Shown here: positions 43,485 to 51,972 of the stretch, piece after piece | Layout of the letters: every line of letters starts with the position of its first letter | How positions within the stretch are numbered: the stretch's first letter is position 1 | DNA from: Paenilisteria riparia FSL S10-1204 | Lineage (GTDB): Bacteria > Bacillota > Bacilli > Lactobacillales > Listeriaceae | DNA length: 64,000 nt | Direction of reading: 5' to 3' | NCBI RefSeq assembly: GCF_000525995.1 | Contig: NZ_AODL01000007.1 | Coordinates: 503,252 to 567,251 of the forward strand | The notes under the pieces: generated by a model | The model's input: the letters and a program-made list of their open reading frames with translations, nothing else | Databases searched by the model: none | What the model was told of the DNA's origin: nothing | Made by a program: the position numbers and the translations under genes

Positions 43485-43619
43485 ATGAAAAGAAGCTTTT
43501 TTATGGTCGCATCATGATGTGCCTACAACAAAGATACAAGATGTCAGCGCGGATGATTTTAGGCAGTACGACGCGCTTTGAACAAGCTGTATGAGAAAAT
43601 AGCACGCATTTCAAAATAA
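43485..43619 (+). pseudogene. Possible frameshifted remnant of a small ORF
   Basis: After an aaaagg site, ATG 43485 encodes MKRSFF and stops at once. With five instead of six T (43497-43502) it continues FLWSHHDVPTTKIQDVSAD, then DFRQYDAL. A second shift near 43576 would add NKLYEKIARISK to a stop at 43619. The coherence hints at a recently decayed gene of about 44 codons. I recognise no family; chance is not excluded. Confidence 0.3.
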
Positions 43620-43622
43620 CCT

Positions 43623-43667
43623 AAAAAGATGTTTGACCTGAACTTCATAGGAAAAACATCTTTTTTC
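43623..43667 (+). terminator. Terminator upstream of ASCH gene
   Basis: Stem aaaaagatgttt / aaaaacatcttttt with T run. Confidence 0.75.
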
Positions 43668-43688
43668 GCTAAATTAGGAGGAAAAAAC

Positions 43689-44144
43689 ATGACATCAGCA
43701 ACCGTAAAAAACTTCTGGCAAGCCTACGCCCGAAAAAATAATTTGCCACTAGAGCCAACCCCGCCCGCATGGATGTTCGGCGATGGGACGGAAGAAATGG
43801 CCGATAGACTAGGGAATCTTGTCGGTAAGGGGTTAAAAACAGGTACTTGCGCGGCATATTGCATACATGAAATCGAAAACGAGCCAATTCCGAAAGTAAA
43901 TGACTATGAAATCGTGCTAGATGGCAGGAACGACCCGCTTGTTATCATCAAATATACCAAAGTAGAACTTATCAAAATGAACGAAGTCACCGAAGCATTC
44001 GCGAAATCAGAGGGCGAAGGCGATTTAAGCTATGATTATTGGTACAGCGCACACGAGCGGTTTTTCACGTGGGAGTTAGGGCAATATGGCCGTACATTCA
44101 CGCCAGATTTGTTATTGGTATGTCAAACGTTTGAAGTCGTGTAG
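43689..44144 (+). CDS. ASCH-domain protein
   Basis: A 151-aa protein with the ASCH beta-barrel features: WMFGDGTEEMADRLGNLVGKGLKTGTC, DPLVIIKYTKVELIKMNEVTEAFAKSEGEGDLSYDYW and HERFF. ASCH domains are predicted RNA-binding; related YqfB-like proteins hydrolyse N4-acetylcytidine. ATG 43689 follows ttaggagg; the longer frame from 43629 crosses the terminator and is not coding. Confidence 0.85.
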   Translation: MTSATVKNFWQAYARKNNLPLEPTPPAWMFGDGTEEMADRLGNLVGKGLKTGTCAAYCIHEIENEPIPKVNDYEIVLDGRNDPLVIIKYTKVELIKMNEVTEAFAKSEGEGDLSYDYWYSAHERFFTWELGQYGRTFTPDLLLVCQTFEVV

Positions 44145-44312
44145 ACGTATTTATTGTAAAGTCTATTCAATTTTTTAGAATTTAGAAAAATTCCCAGTTT
44201 AAAAGCAGTAGTCGCTTTCTTACACGGCGAAATCATGGTATAATCAACAAAACGCATAGTGCGAACAACCATTTCATTGATGAAGTGGTTTAATTCGTTG
44301 AGGAGAGTAATT

Positions 44313-44873
44313 ATGAAAATGATAGTTGGCCTCGGTAATCCGGGCAAGAAATACGAACGAACAAGGCATAACGTGGGCTTTATGGTCGTTGATGAGCTTA
44401 GCTTTCGTCACCAAACGCCTTGGAAGAAATCGAAATTTAACGGGATGATAAGTAACATCGTCGTGAACGGCGAAAAAGTCTTACTTGTGAAACCATTAAC
44501 GTTTATGAATTTATCAGGAGAATGCGTGCGCCCGCTAATGGACTATTACGATATTCCAGTAGAAGACGTGCTTATTGTGTATGACGATTTAGATCTGCCG
44601 ACCGGGAAAATTCGCCTGCGTCAAAAAGGTGGAGCTGGCGGGCATAATGGTATGAAATCGCTTATTCAACATTTGAAAACACAAGAGTTTAACCGCATTC
44701 GTGTTGGCGTGGATCGGCCTGTAAATGGTGATGTGATTAACTATGTACTCGGCGATTTTCCGAAAGCGGAACAGCCAGATATTATCGCGGCAATTAAGCA
44801 GAGCGCAGATGCTATCGAAGCATGGCCAGGAAAGAGTTTTCAAGATGTTATGAACAATTTTAATGTGAAATAA
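44313..44873 (+). CDS. pth: Peptidyl-tRNA hydrolase
   Basis: A 186-aa enzyme with the diagnostic motifs [19 protein letters not shown] (catalytic His), [18 protein letters not shown] and [11 protein letters not shown]. It recycles tRNA from stalled peptidyl-tRNAs. A TATAAT box lies at about 44238 but its -35 is unclear. The mfd gene follows after 64 bp, as in other Listeria and Bacillus. Confidence 0.96.
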   Translation: MKMIVGLGNPGKKYERTRHNVGFMVVDELSFRHQTPWKKSKFNGMISNIVVNGEKVLLVKPLTFMNLSGECVRPLMDYYDIPVEDVLIVYDDLDLPTGKIRLRQKGGAGGHNGMKSLIQHLKTQEFNRIRVGVDRPVNGDVINYVLGDFPKAEQPDIIAAIKQSADAIEAWPGKSFQDVMNNFNVK

Positions 44874-44937
44874 ATAAGCCGTCTTTTTTCGGCGAGAAAT
44901 TTAGATGGAATATTCAGATAAAAGGAGGCCTTTTAGT

Positions 44938-47900
44938 GTGAAGGGATTACAGCAACTTATATACGAACAAAAAGAAATTCGCGGCGTATTAAAGGAGCTC
45001 GATGAAAAAGGAAAATCACAGTTAGTTACGGGGCTTTCTGGGTCAAGTCGAGCATTATTTGCCAGTGTTGTAGAGGGAGGAACGCAGCGCCCGGTCGTCT
45101 TTGTAACACATAATTTATACCATGCGCAGAAATTATATGATGATTTGTCATCTTTATTAGATAGCGACAGACTGTTCTTATACCCGGCGGATGAATTAAT
45201 TTCATCAGAACTTAGTATCTCAAGCCCGGAATTACGTGGGCAACGTGTGGAGGTACTACAATTTCTGCTGTCTAAAAACCCAGGAATCGTCATTGTTCCA
45301 GTTTCAGGGCTTCGCAAAATTTTACCGCCAGTTTCGATTTGGCAAAAGTACAATATTTCGTTGATTCAGGGCACAGAGATTAATCCGAATGAGTTACGCC
45401 AACAGCTTTTAACAATGGGTTACACGAAAAGTGATATGGTTAACACGCCGGGAGAATTCAGTATTCGTGGTGGGATTATTGACATTTACCCAATTACGGA
45501 GGAACACCCTATCCGGATGGAATTATTTGATACGGAAGTGGATTCGTTACGTTTCTTTGACGTGGACTCGCAACGCTCGATTGAAAATGTGGAGGAGTTT
45601 CGACTGTCTCCAGCGACGGAAATTCTACTGGAACCGGCATTTTTCCCTGATTTGGTGAAACGGATTGAAAAACGTTTAGCAGAGACGCTGAAACAAATGG
45701 CGAATGATAGTGACAAACAACAATTGGTGGAGAATTTAGAAGGCGATTTGGAATTGCTTCGTGACGGGCAAAAACCAGATATGTTTTTCAAATATATTGG
45801 TATGAGTTATCCTGATCCAGCGTCGTTACTGGATTATGTCCCGCAAGATTCGATTCTGCTATTCGATGAGTTTGCGCGTATTCAAGAAACCGATGAGCGT
45901 TTAGAAAAAGAAGAAGCGGAGTGGCAAACAGAGACGCTAGAACGTCTGGAAACGGTTCGTGATACGAAGATGAGTCATAATTTCCGCTCGTTGCTAGAAA
46001 AAGATACGTTGTCGCGTATTTATTTATCGCTGTTCCAAAAAACGCCGAGCAATGTGCGTATTGCTAAAATGACGAACATTGTTTACAAGCAAATGCAGCA
46101 GTTCCACGGGCAAATGAATGTGTTGAAAACAGAGATGGATAGCTGGGCAAAGAATAATTATGCGGTGGTTGTTTTGGCACCGTCACTTGAACGTGCAGAA
46201 AAAATGAAGCAGACACTAGCTGATTATGAGATGGAAAGTGTTATTTTGAAAGACGAATCGGAAGTTCCGAAATTTGGACAGACGCAATTTGTGCTGGGAA
46301 GTTTCCAGAATGGTTTTGAATTGCCGCTTTCCAAGGTTGTTTTCATTAGTGAAACGGAGCTGTTCAATAAGAAACAACAGAAACCGAAGAAGCGGCAGAA
46401 ATTGTCGAATGCAGAACGGATTCAGAGTTATTCGGAGCTTAAGGTTGGCGATTATGTTGTCCATGTGAATCACGGGATTGCGCGCTATGTTGGGATGGAG
46501 ACGCTGGATATTAACGGTGTTCACAAAGATTATTTGCTGCTCGTGTATCAAGGTGAGGACAAGCTCTTTATTCCTGTGGAACAACTCGAATTAGTGCAGA
46601 AATATGTTGGCTCAGAAGGCAAGGCACCGAAATTAAACAAGCTCGGTGGCGCTGAATGGAAACGTGTGAAAACGCGGGTTCAAGCTTCTGTGCAAGATAT
46701 TGCGGATGATTTGATCAAGCTGTATGCAGAGCGTGAGGCAGAGCGCGGTTATGGCTTTAGCCCTGATGGTGAAATGATGCGCGAATTCGAAGACGCGTTT
46801 CCGTATCAAGCGACAGAAGACCAAGTTCGTTCTATCATGGAAATCAAAAAAGACATGGAGCGCGAACGTCCAATGGATCGTTTACTTGTTGGGGATGTTG
46901 GTTACGGAAAAACCGAAGTTGCGCTACGTGCAGCATTTAAGGCAATGATGGACGGCAAACAAGTCGCATTCCTAGTGCCAACGACGATTTTAGCGCAACA
47001 GCATTACGAAACAATGAAAGAACGATTCCAAGGATTCCCAATCGAAGTTGGCTTACTGAGCCGTTTCCGAACGCGAAAACAGCAAAATGAAACAATCAAA
47101 GGCTTGAAGTCAGGCCACATTGACATTGTAGTCGGAACGCATCGCCTGCTTTCCAAAGACGTGGAATATCATGATTTGGGCTTCTTGATTATCGACGAAG
47201 AACAACGATTCGGCGTCACCCATAAAGAGAAAATCAAACAAATGCGCTCTAAAATTGACGTGTTGACATTGACGGCGACTCCGATTCCGCGGACGCTGCA
47301 TATGTCGATGCTTGGTGTGCGTGATTTATCAGTTATCGAGACGCCGCCTGCTAACCGTTTCCCTGTGCAAACTTATGTTGTGGAGCAGAATAACGTGCTG
47401 GTACGAGAAGCCATTGAACGAGAATTGGCGCGTGACGGACAAGTTTTCTTCTTGCATAATCGTGTGGATTCGATTTTACAAAAAGCAGATGAAATTAAGA
47501 TGCTTGTTCCGGATGCTCGTGTTGCCGTGGCACATGGTCAAATGACAGAAACGGAGCTGGAATCTGTAATTTTGAGCTTCCTTGAAGGCGAATTTGACGT
47601 ACTCGTGACGACGACTATTATCGAAACGGGTGTTGATATACCAAACGTAAACACTCTTTTTGTTCAAAACGCAGATCACATGGGACTTTCCCAACTGTAC
47701 CAATTACGCGGTCGTGTCGGGCGTTGGAACCGGATTGCCTATGCCTACTTCATGTATCAGAAGGATAAAATTTTGCGGGAAGAGGCGGAGAAAAGGTTGC
47801 AAGCTATCAAAGAATTCACCGAACTTGGCTCCGGATTTAAAATCGCGATGCGTGATCTTTCCATTCGTGGTGCGGGTAACATCTTAGGGTCGCAACAACA

Positions 47901-48480
47901 TGGCTTTATCGACTCTGTCGGTTTTGACTTGTATTCGCAAATGTTGCAAGAAGCCATCGCCGCGCGTCAACCAAAAGATGAGCATGAAAAAATCGCCCCA
48001 GTCGAAATTGATATTACAGTTGATGCTTACATTCCGGAACATTACATCCAAGACGGACGCCAAAAAATCGAAATGTACAAACGGTTCCGAACGGTTTTTG
48101 ATATGGAAGATTTAGAAGAACTACGCTCTGACATGATGGACCGTTTTGGTGAATACCCAGAGCAATTGGAATATTTATTCTCGATTACCGAGTTAAAAGT
48201 GTACGCGATGCGTGTTGGAATCGAGTCTTTAAAACAAGAAGGTACGAAAATCACCATCCTGTTCTCCGAAGAAGGCACGAAAAATATGCGTGGTGACAAG
48301 GTCATGCAAGTTATCAGCGAATATGGCCGTGCAATCGGCGTAGGCATGGATGGACAACAACTTAAAATCACAGTAAACGTTGGCAGAAAGCCGCTTCAAG
48401 AATGGTTATACGAACTAAAAACCTTAACAGATAAGCTTTCTGAAGCGAAAAAAGAAACTGTTTCAACAGAAGCAGAATAA
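44938..48480 (+). CDS. mfd: Transcription-repair coupling factor
   Basis: An 1180-aa protein of normal family length. The N-terminal part is UvrB-like; an RNA-polymerase-interacting Tudor-like module follows (LKVGDYVVHVNHGIARYVGME at about 510). The RecG-like translocase comes next, with GDVGYGKTE (about 651), DEEQRFGV (about 750), TATPIPRTLH and QLRGRVGR (about 922), then a C-terminal TRCF domain. It removes stalled RNA polymerase and recruits UvrA. GTG 44938 follows an aaaggagg site; the upstream in-frame ATG 44905 has none. Confidence 0.96.
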   Translation: MKGLQQLIYEQKEIRGVLKELDEKGKSQLVTGLSGSSRALFASVVEGGTQRPVVFVTHNLYHAQKLYDDLSSLLDSDRLFLYPADELISSELSISSPELRGQRVEVLQFLLSKNPGIVIVPVSGLRKILPPVSIWQKYNISLIQGTEINPNELRQQLLTMGYTKSDMVNTPGEFSIRGGIIDIYPITEEHPIRMELFDTEVDSLRFFDVDSQRSIENVEEFRLSPATEILLEPAFFPDLVKRIEKRLAETLKQMANDSDKQQLVENLEGDLELLRDGQKPDMFFKYIGMSYPDPASLLDYVPQDSILLFDEFARIQETDERLEKEEAEWQTETLERLETVRDTKMSHNFRSLLEKDTLSRIYLSLFQKTPSNVRIAKMTNIVYKQMQQFHGQMNVLKTEMDSWAKNNYAVVVLAPSLERAEKMKQTLADYEMESVILKDESEVPKFGQTQFVLGSFQNGFELPLSKVVFISETELFNKKQQKPKKRQKLSNAERIQSYSELKVGDYVVHVNHGIARYVGMETLDINGVHKDYLLLVYQGEDKLFIPVEQLELVQKYVGSEGKAPKLNKLGGAEWKRVKTRVQASVQDIADDLIKLYAEREAERGYGFSPDGEMMREFEDAFPYQATEDQVRSIMEIKKDMERERPMDRLLVGDVGYGKTEVALRAAFKAMMDGKQVAFLVPTTILAQQHYETMKERFQGFPIEVGLLSRFRTRKQQNETIKGLKSGHIDIVVGTHRLLSKDVEYHDLGFLIIDEEQRFGVTHKEKIKQMRSKIDVLTLTATPIPRTLHMSMLGVRDLSVIETPPANRFPVQTYVVEQNNVLVREAIERELARDGQVFFLHNRVDSILQKADEIKMLVPDARVAVAHGQMTETELESVILSFLEGEFDVLVTTTIIETGVDIPNVNTLFVQNADHMGLSQLYQLRGRVGRWNRIAYAYFMYQKDKILREEAEKRLQAIKEFTELGSGFKIAMRDLSIRGAGNILGSQQHGFIDSVGFDLYSQMLQEAIAARQPKDEHEKIAPVEIDITVDAYIPEHYIQDGRQKIEMYKRFRTVFDMEDLEELRSDMMDRFGEYPEQLEYLFSITELKVYAMRVGIESLKQEGTKITILFSEEGTKNMRGDKVMQVISEYGRAIGVGMDGQQLKITVNVGRKPLQEWLYELKTLTDKLSEAKKETVSTEAE

Positions 48481-48499
48481 AGCGAAAGGGTGACGCAAA

Positions 48500-50056
48500 A
48501 TGGCTCAAAAGACGATTAAGAACCTCATGCAAGGCGCTGTTTGGCTAACACTTGCGTCACTGCTTTCTAAAATACTAAGTGCGGTTTATCGCATTCCTTT
48601 TCAAAATATGGTTGGCGATATCGGATTTTATATTTTTCAACAAGTATATCCGATTTACGGGATTGCGATGACGCTTGCGCTTGTAGGATTTCCCGTTATT
48701 GTGTCGCGAATGATCGCAGAAGAAAAAGATGTCACAAAGCGAGAAGCTATTTTTCAATTTTCGTTACAAGTTATGTTTGGTGTTGGGGTTGTTTTCTTCC
48801 TGCTAATTTTCTTTGGTGCTGACTTCATCGCTCGCGTTATGGGGGATTACCACCTGACAATATTAATTCGCGTCATCAGTTTCGCCTTTTTGCTCATGCC
48901 GTTTTTAGCGAGTTTGCGTGGTTTTTTTCAAGGACATGAGCAAATGATGCCAACCGCAGTATCACAAACGATTGAACAACTCGTGCGCGTAGTTATCATT
49001 ATCGCGGGAGCAACTGGAGCTGTGGCACTAGGCTGGAACTTATACATGACCGGAGCCGTGGCAATGAGTGGTGCGGTTATCGGCGGACTTGGCGCTTTTG
49101 GAACACTACTTTATTTTTATTGGCGTAAAAAACCTGAAAAAATCGTGTTCACGAAAAAATGGGCCAGTTGGGCGTTCACCAAGCAATTCTTGGCGCAAAG
49201 CATCGCGGTCTGCACAACAAGCGCGATGCTCATTTTGTTCCAATTACTAGATTCCTTCCAAGTCTACCGTCTCATGCGCTCATCCGGAATTGATGCAACA
49301 GCCGCCAAAGAACTAAAAGGGATTTATGATCGTGGGCAACCACTGCTACAACTTGGTTTGGTATTGTGTATGGGTCTCGCGCTCGCCATTGTGCCAATGA
49401 TTACAGCCGCTAAAGCACGCGGAGAAACAAGAGAATTACGCCGTTCCGTTCTACTAATCATCAAGCTCACCATTTTGCTTTCCGGCGCTGCAACACTTGG
49501 TTTAATCGCAATTATGCGTCCAACCAACCAAATGCTTTTCGAAACAGCATCAGGCACAGGCGTTTTGCAAGTATTCATTCTGTCCTTATTTCTAAGCTCA
49601 CTAATCGTCTCTATGAGTAGCATTCTGCAAGGCTTTGGCAACATGACTGGCCCCGCCGTCGCCGTTTGCAGTGGGCTAATCGTCAAACTAGCAACGAATG
49701 CCATCCTAGTTCCGCGTTTCGCCACATACGGCGCATCTTGGTCCACCGTCATTGGCCTCGGCGCGATACTCATCATTTGCTACATCCTGCTAAAACGCCA
49801 ACTTCCCATTCCATTCATTCGCAAAAACATGATTGGCTGGGCAATGTTAGCCTTTTTAGTAATGATCATCGTTCCTGTCGCATGGGAAACCTTTTGGCCA
49901 CTCACAAACCGCATCGGCAGCGCAGTTCAGGCCTTATTCGGCGCGCTAATCGGAGGCATTATTTTTTTTCTATTGCCTAATCAAATTCAATTTACTCACC
50001 AAACGCGATCTTGTCTTCATGCCATTTGGCTCCAAATTGCTCTGGCTAACAACTAA
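48500..50056 (+). CDS. SpoVB/YabM-like polysaccharide flippase (MOP superfamily)
   Basis: A 518-aa membrane protein with about 14 helices, beginning LMQGAVWLTLASLLSKILSAVYRIPFQNMVGDIGFYIFQQVYPIYG, the conserved start of SpoVB/MurJ-related lipid-linked oligosaccharide flippases. It begins 19 bp after mfd. Its 3' half is notably C/A-rich on this strand compared with mfd. Confidence 0.9.
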   Translation: MAQKTIKNLMQGAVWLTLASLLSKILSAVYRIPFQNMVGDIGFYIFQQVYPIYGIAMTLALVGFPVIVSRMIAEEKDVTKREAIFQFSLQVMFGVGVVFFLLIFFGADFIARVMGDYHLTILIRVISFAFLLMPFLASLRGFFQGHEQMMPTAVSQTIEQLVRVVIIIAGATGAVALGWNLYMTGAVAMSGAVIGGLGAFGTLLYFYWRKKPEKIVFTKKWASWAFTKQFLAQSIAVCTTSAMLILFQLLDSFQVYRLMRSSGIDATAAKELKGIYDRGQPLLQLGLVLCMGLALAIVPMITAAKARGETRELRRSVLLIIKLTILLSGAATLGLIAIMRPTNQMLFETASGTGVLQVFILSLFLSSLIVSMSSILQGFGNMTGPAVAVCSGLIVKLATNAILVPRFATYGASWSTVIGLGAILIICYILLKRQLPIPFIRKNMIGWAMLAFLVMIIVPVAWETFWPLTNRIGSAVQALFGALIGGIIFFLLPNQIQFTHQTRSCLHAIWLQIALANN

Positions 50057-50135
50057 AATCCGCCGGCGATAGTTGCAATTTCAGCCTAACCGTGCGAAGA
50101 TAGAATTAAATTTTCCAAAAAAGGATGGATGTATC

Positions 50136-50411
50136 ATGGCAGTATCAATGCGTTTAGATAAATTTTTAAAAGTATCAAGACTCATCAAACGGCGTACCGT
50201 TGCCAAAGAAGTCGCTGAAAAAGGGCGCATTTCCGTCAACGGCACAGTAGCCAAACCAGGCACGAACGTCAAAGAAGGCGACGAACTAATCATCAAATTC
50301 GGTCAAAAAACCGTCACCGCACGAATTGACCGTCTCGAAGAAAACGCGCGCAAAGAAGTTGCAACCGAAATGTACACAATCTTAAAAGAAGAACGCAAAG
50401 AAGAAGAATAA
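50136..50411 (+). CDS. rqcP: RqcP/YabO, S4-domain ribosome quality control factor
   Basis: A 91-aa S4 RNA-binding protein: MRLDKFLKVSRLIKRRTVAKEVAEKGRISVNG then GDELIIKF. YabO/RqcP binds stalled 50S subunits with RqcH and helps add C-terminal alanine tails. ATG 50136 follows aaggatgg. In related genomes divIC comes next; here it is about 8.5 kb away. Confidence 0.9.
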   Translation: MAVSMRLDKFLKVSRLIKRRTVAKEVAEKGRISVNGTVAKPGTNVKEGDELIIKFGQKTVTARIDRLEENARKEVATEMYTILKEERKEEE

Positions 50412-50420
50412 ACGAATAAT

Positions 50421-50458
50421 CGAGTTTGGAGCGGGTAACCATTTCAAGCTCTTTTTTC
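50421..50458 (+). terminator. Terminator after rqcP
   Basis: gagtttgga pairs with tttcaagctc (with G-U pairs) before six T residues; it separates the housekeeping genes from the siroheme/nitrite module. Confidence 0.6.
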
Positions 50459-50480
50459 GCATCTAAGAGGAGGAAAACCA

Positions 50481-51194
50481 ATGAAAGCCATCATGTACGT
50501 TGCCCACGGAAGCCGCCTACCCGAGAAAAACCGCGAGTTCCGCCATTTTGTAGACCAAATTATGCAAAACCGCCCAGAATCCTGTCAAAAAATCGCTTTC
50601 CTAGAAAAAGAAGACGAAACAATGGCCATCGTCGGCGAATCAATCATCGCAGCAGGCGCCAAAGAAATCACCGTCGTACCAATGCTTTTATTCCCAGCGA
50701 TGCACGCCACCAAAGACATCCCCGACCAAGTCGCGCAACTAAAAAAACAGCATCCCGACGTAGTTTTCCGAATCGCAGACACGTTCGGCGCTGAGCAAGA
50801 AGTCGCCGCAGTTGCCGCAGCAAAAATCAAAGCCACCCGTCCCGACCTAGACGCCGCCATCCTTGTCATCGCCCACGGAAGCGCATCCTACGCAGAACCG
50901 AGGACCCAAATGCAAACCGTCACGGCCTCGATTGCAACCCAACTACAACTCCCCGTCGCACTCGGCATGCTTCATGGCGAACCGAACTACCGCACCATCG
51001 CAACCGAACTCGCCGCCAAATACGAAAACGTCCACTGGATGCCCTATTTCCTTTTTCAAGGCCAGCTCGTCGACAAAATCCGCGCTGGGATTACCGAAAT
51101 TAGCGGAACACAGTGGCACGAAGCAGATAGCCTAGACCTAGATACCGCAATGATCACTGCCGTCCTCCGCAAAATAACCGAGGTCATAAAATGA
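50481..51194 (+). CDS. sirB: Sirohydrochlorin ferrochelatase (SirB/CbiX-like)
   Basis: A 237-aa chelatase of the two-half CbiX type, with YVAHGSRLPEKN at the N-terminus and a second half-domain starting VIAHGSASYAE. It inserts Fe into sirohydrochlorin, the last step to siroheme for nitrite reductase. An aagaggagg site precedes the ATG. It overlaps the dehydrogenase gene by four bases. Sense strand is strikingly C-rich. Confidence 0.88.
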   Translation: MKAIMYVAHGSRLPEKNREFRHFVDQIMQNRPESCQKIAFLEKEDETMAIVGESIIAAGAKEITVVPMLLFPAMHATKDIPDQVAQLKKQHPDVVFRIADTFGAEQEVAAVAAAKIKATRPDLDAAILVIAHGSASYAEPRTQMQTVTASIATQLQLPVALGMLHGEPNYRTIATELAAKYENVHWMPYFLFQGQLVDKIRAGITEISGTQWHEADSLDLDTAMITAVLRKITEVIK

Positions 51195-51628
51195 ACAGCG
51201 GCTACCCAGTTTCACTACAACTCACAGGCAAAAACATCACCATAATCGGCGGCGGCAAAATCGCGACCCGCAAAGCACAAGGCCTTCTAAACACTGGCGC
51301 AAACATCACCATCGTTGCCCCAACATGCACACCCGAAATCGCGCAAATGCCAATCACCCATATCCAATCCGAGTACAAACCAGAGCACATCCAAGACGCC
51401 TTCCTCATTTTCTGTTGCACGGACAACCAAGAAACTAATAAACAAATCACCAAAGACGTGGCCCCGCACCAACTCATAAACGACTGCTCCAACAAGGAAA
51501 GGTCCAATTTTTACAACATGGCCACCATCCAGAAATCAGACTACCTACTCGCAATTTCCACAAACGGCAACGACCCAGCCAAAACAAAAGCCATCCGCGA
51601 AAAAATCGAACAAAGCACAGAGTTTTAA
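51191..51628 (+). CDS. Precorrin-2 dehydrogenase (SirC/YlnF-like)
   Basis: A 145-aa NAD-dependent enzyme. The Rossmann start VSLQLTGKNITIIGGGKIATRKAQGLLN is followed by TIVAPTC and FLIFCCTDNQETN. It oxidises precorrin-2 to sirohydrochlorin. The length fits the short single-function form, without the CysG-type methylase. Start overlaps the sirB stop. Confidence 0.88.
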   Translation: MNSGYPVSLQLTGKNITIIGGGKIATRKAQGLLNTGANITIVAPTCTPEIAQMPITHIQSEYKPEHIQDAFLIFCCTDNQETNKQITKDVAPHQLINDCSNKERSNFYNMATIQKSDYLLAISTNGNDPAKTKAIREKIEQSTEF

Positions 51629-51658
51629 AAATAACTCCAGCTAAAGAGGGAACACATT

Positions 51659-51910
51659 ATGAAACGTTTTTTGAAATATACCGTATTATTCATCTGGCTA
51701 ACTGTTTTCATGTACTATTATTACGAAATTTTTCCAAGAACAATCTTATGGTTGATGATAAGCATCCCTTTAGCAGGTATCAGTTGCTTGTTCATCATAA
51801 AAATGTTCGAGAAACCTACATCCAATAAGCAAAACCCAGAGACCCAACTCAAGCGGTCTCTTTTTTTCAGTGTTTTCCCCAATACCCAAATCCGTCCAGT
51901 CCTCCTATAA
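51659..51910 (+). CDS. Small membrane protein, hypothetical
   Basis: An 83-aa open frame with two hydrophobic helices (KYTVLFIWLTVFMYYYY; WLMISIPLAGISCLFII) after an aaagaggg site. A terminator hairpin sits inside its last third, so the C-terminal residues (after about 60) may not be functional or the stop may have moved. No family recognised. Confidence 0.45.
   Translation: MKRFLKYTVLFIWLTVFMYYYYEIFPRTILWLMISIPLAGISCLFIIKMFEKPTSNKQNPETQLKRSLFFSVFPNTQIRPVLL
51838..51868 (+). terminator. Terminator inside the 3' end of the small ORF
   Basis: Stem agagacc / ggtctct with a 10-base loop and seven T residues; it would end the sirB transcript before nirB. Confidence 0.75.
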
Positions 51911-51935
51911 TGAATTCATCTATTTGTATAGTTGT

Positions 51936-51953
51936 TTGTTCATATATTCACAA
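51936..51953 (+). promoter_or_regulatory. Rex/FNR-like palindrome before nirB
   Basis: TTGTTCATATATTCACAA resembles the Rex operator TTGTGAANNNNTTCACAA: the right half matches fully and the left half at five of seven positions. It lies downstream of a TATAAT (51906-51911) that has no recognisable -35 box, and 19 bases before the nirB start. A redox repressor could block transcription here; an FNR/CRP-type factor is the alternative. Confidence 0.45.
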
Positions 51954-51972
51954 AAACTAGGAGGAGAATACC

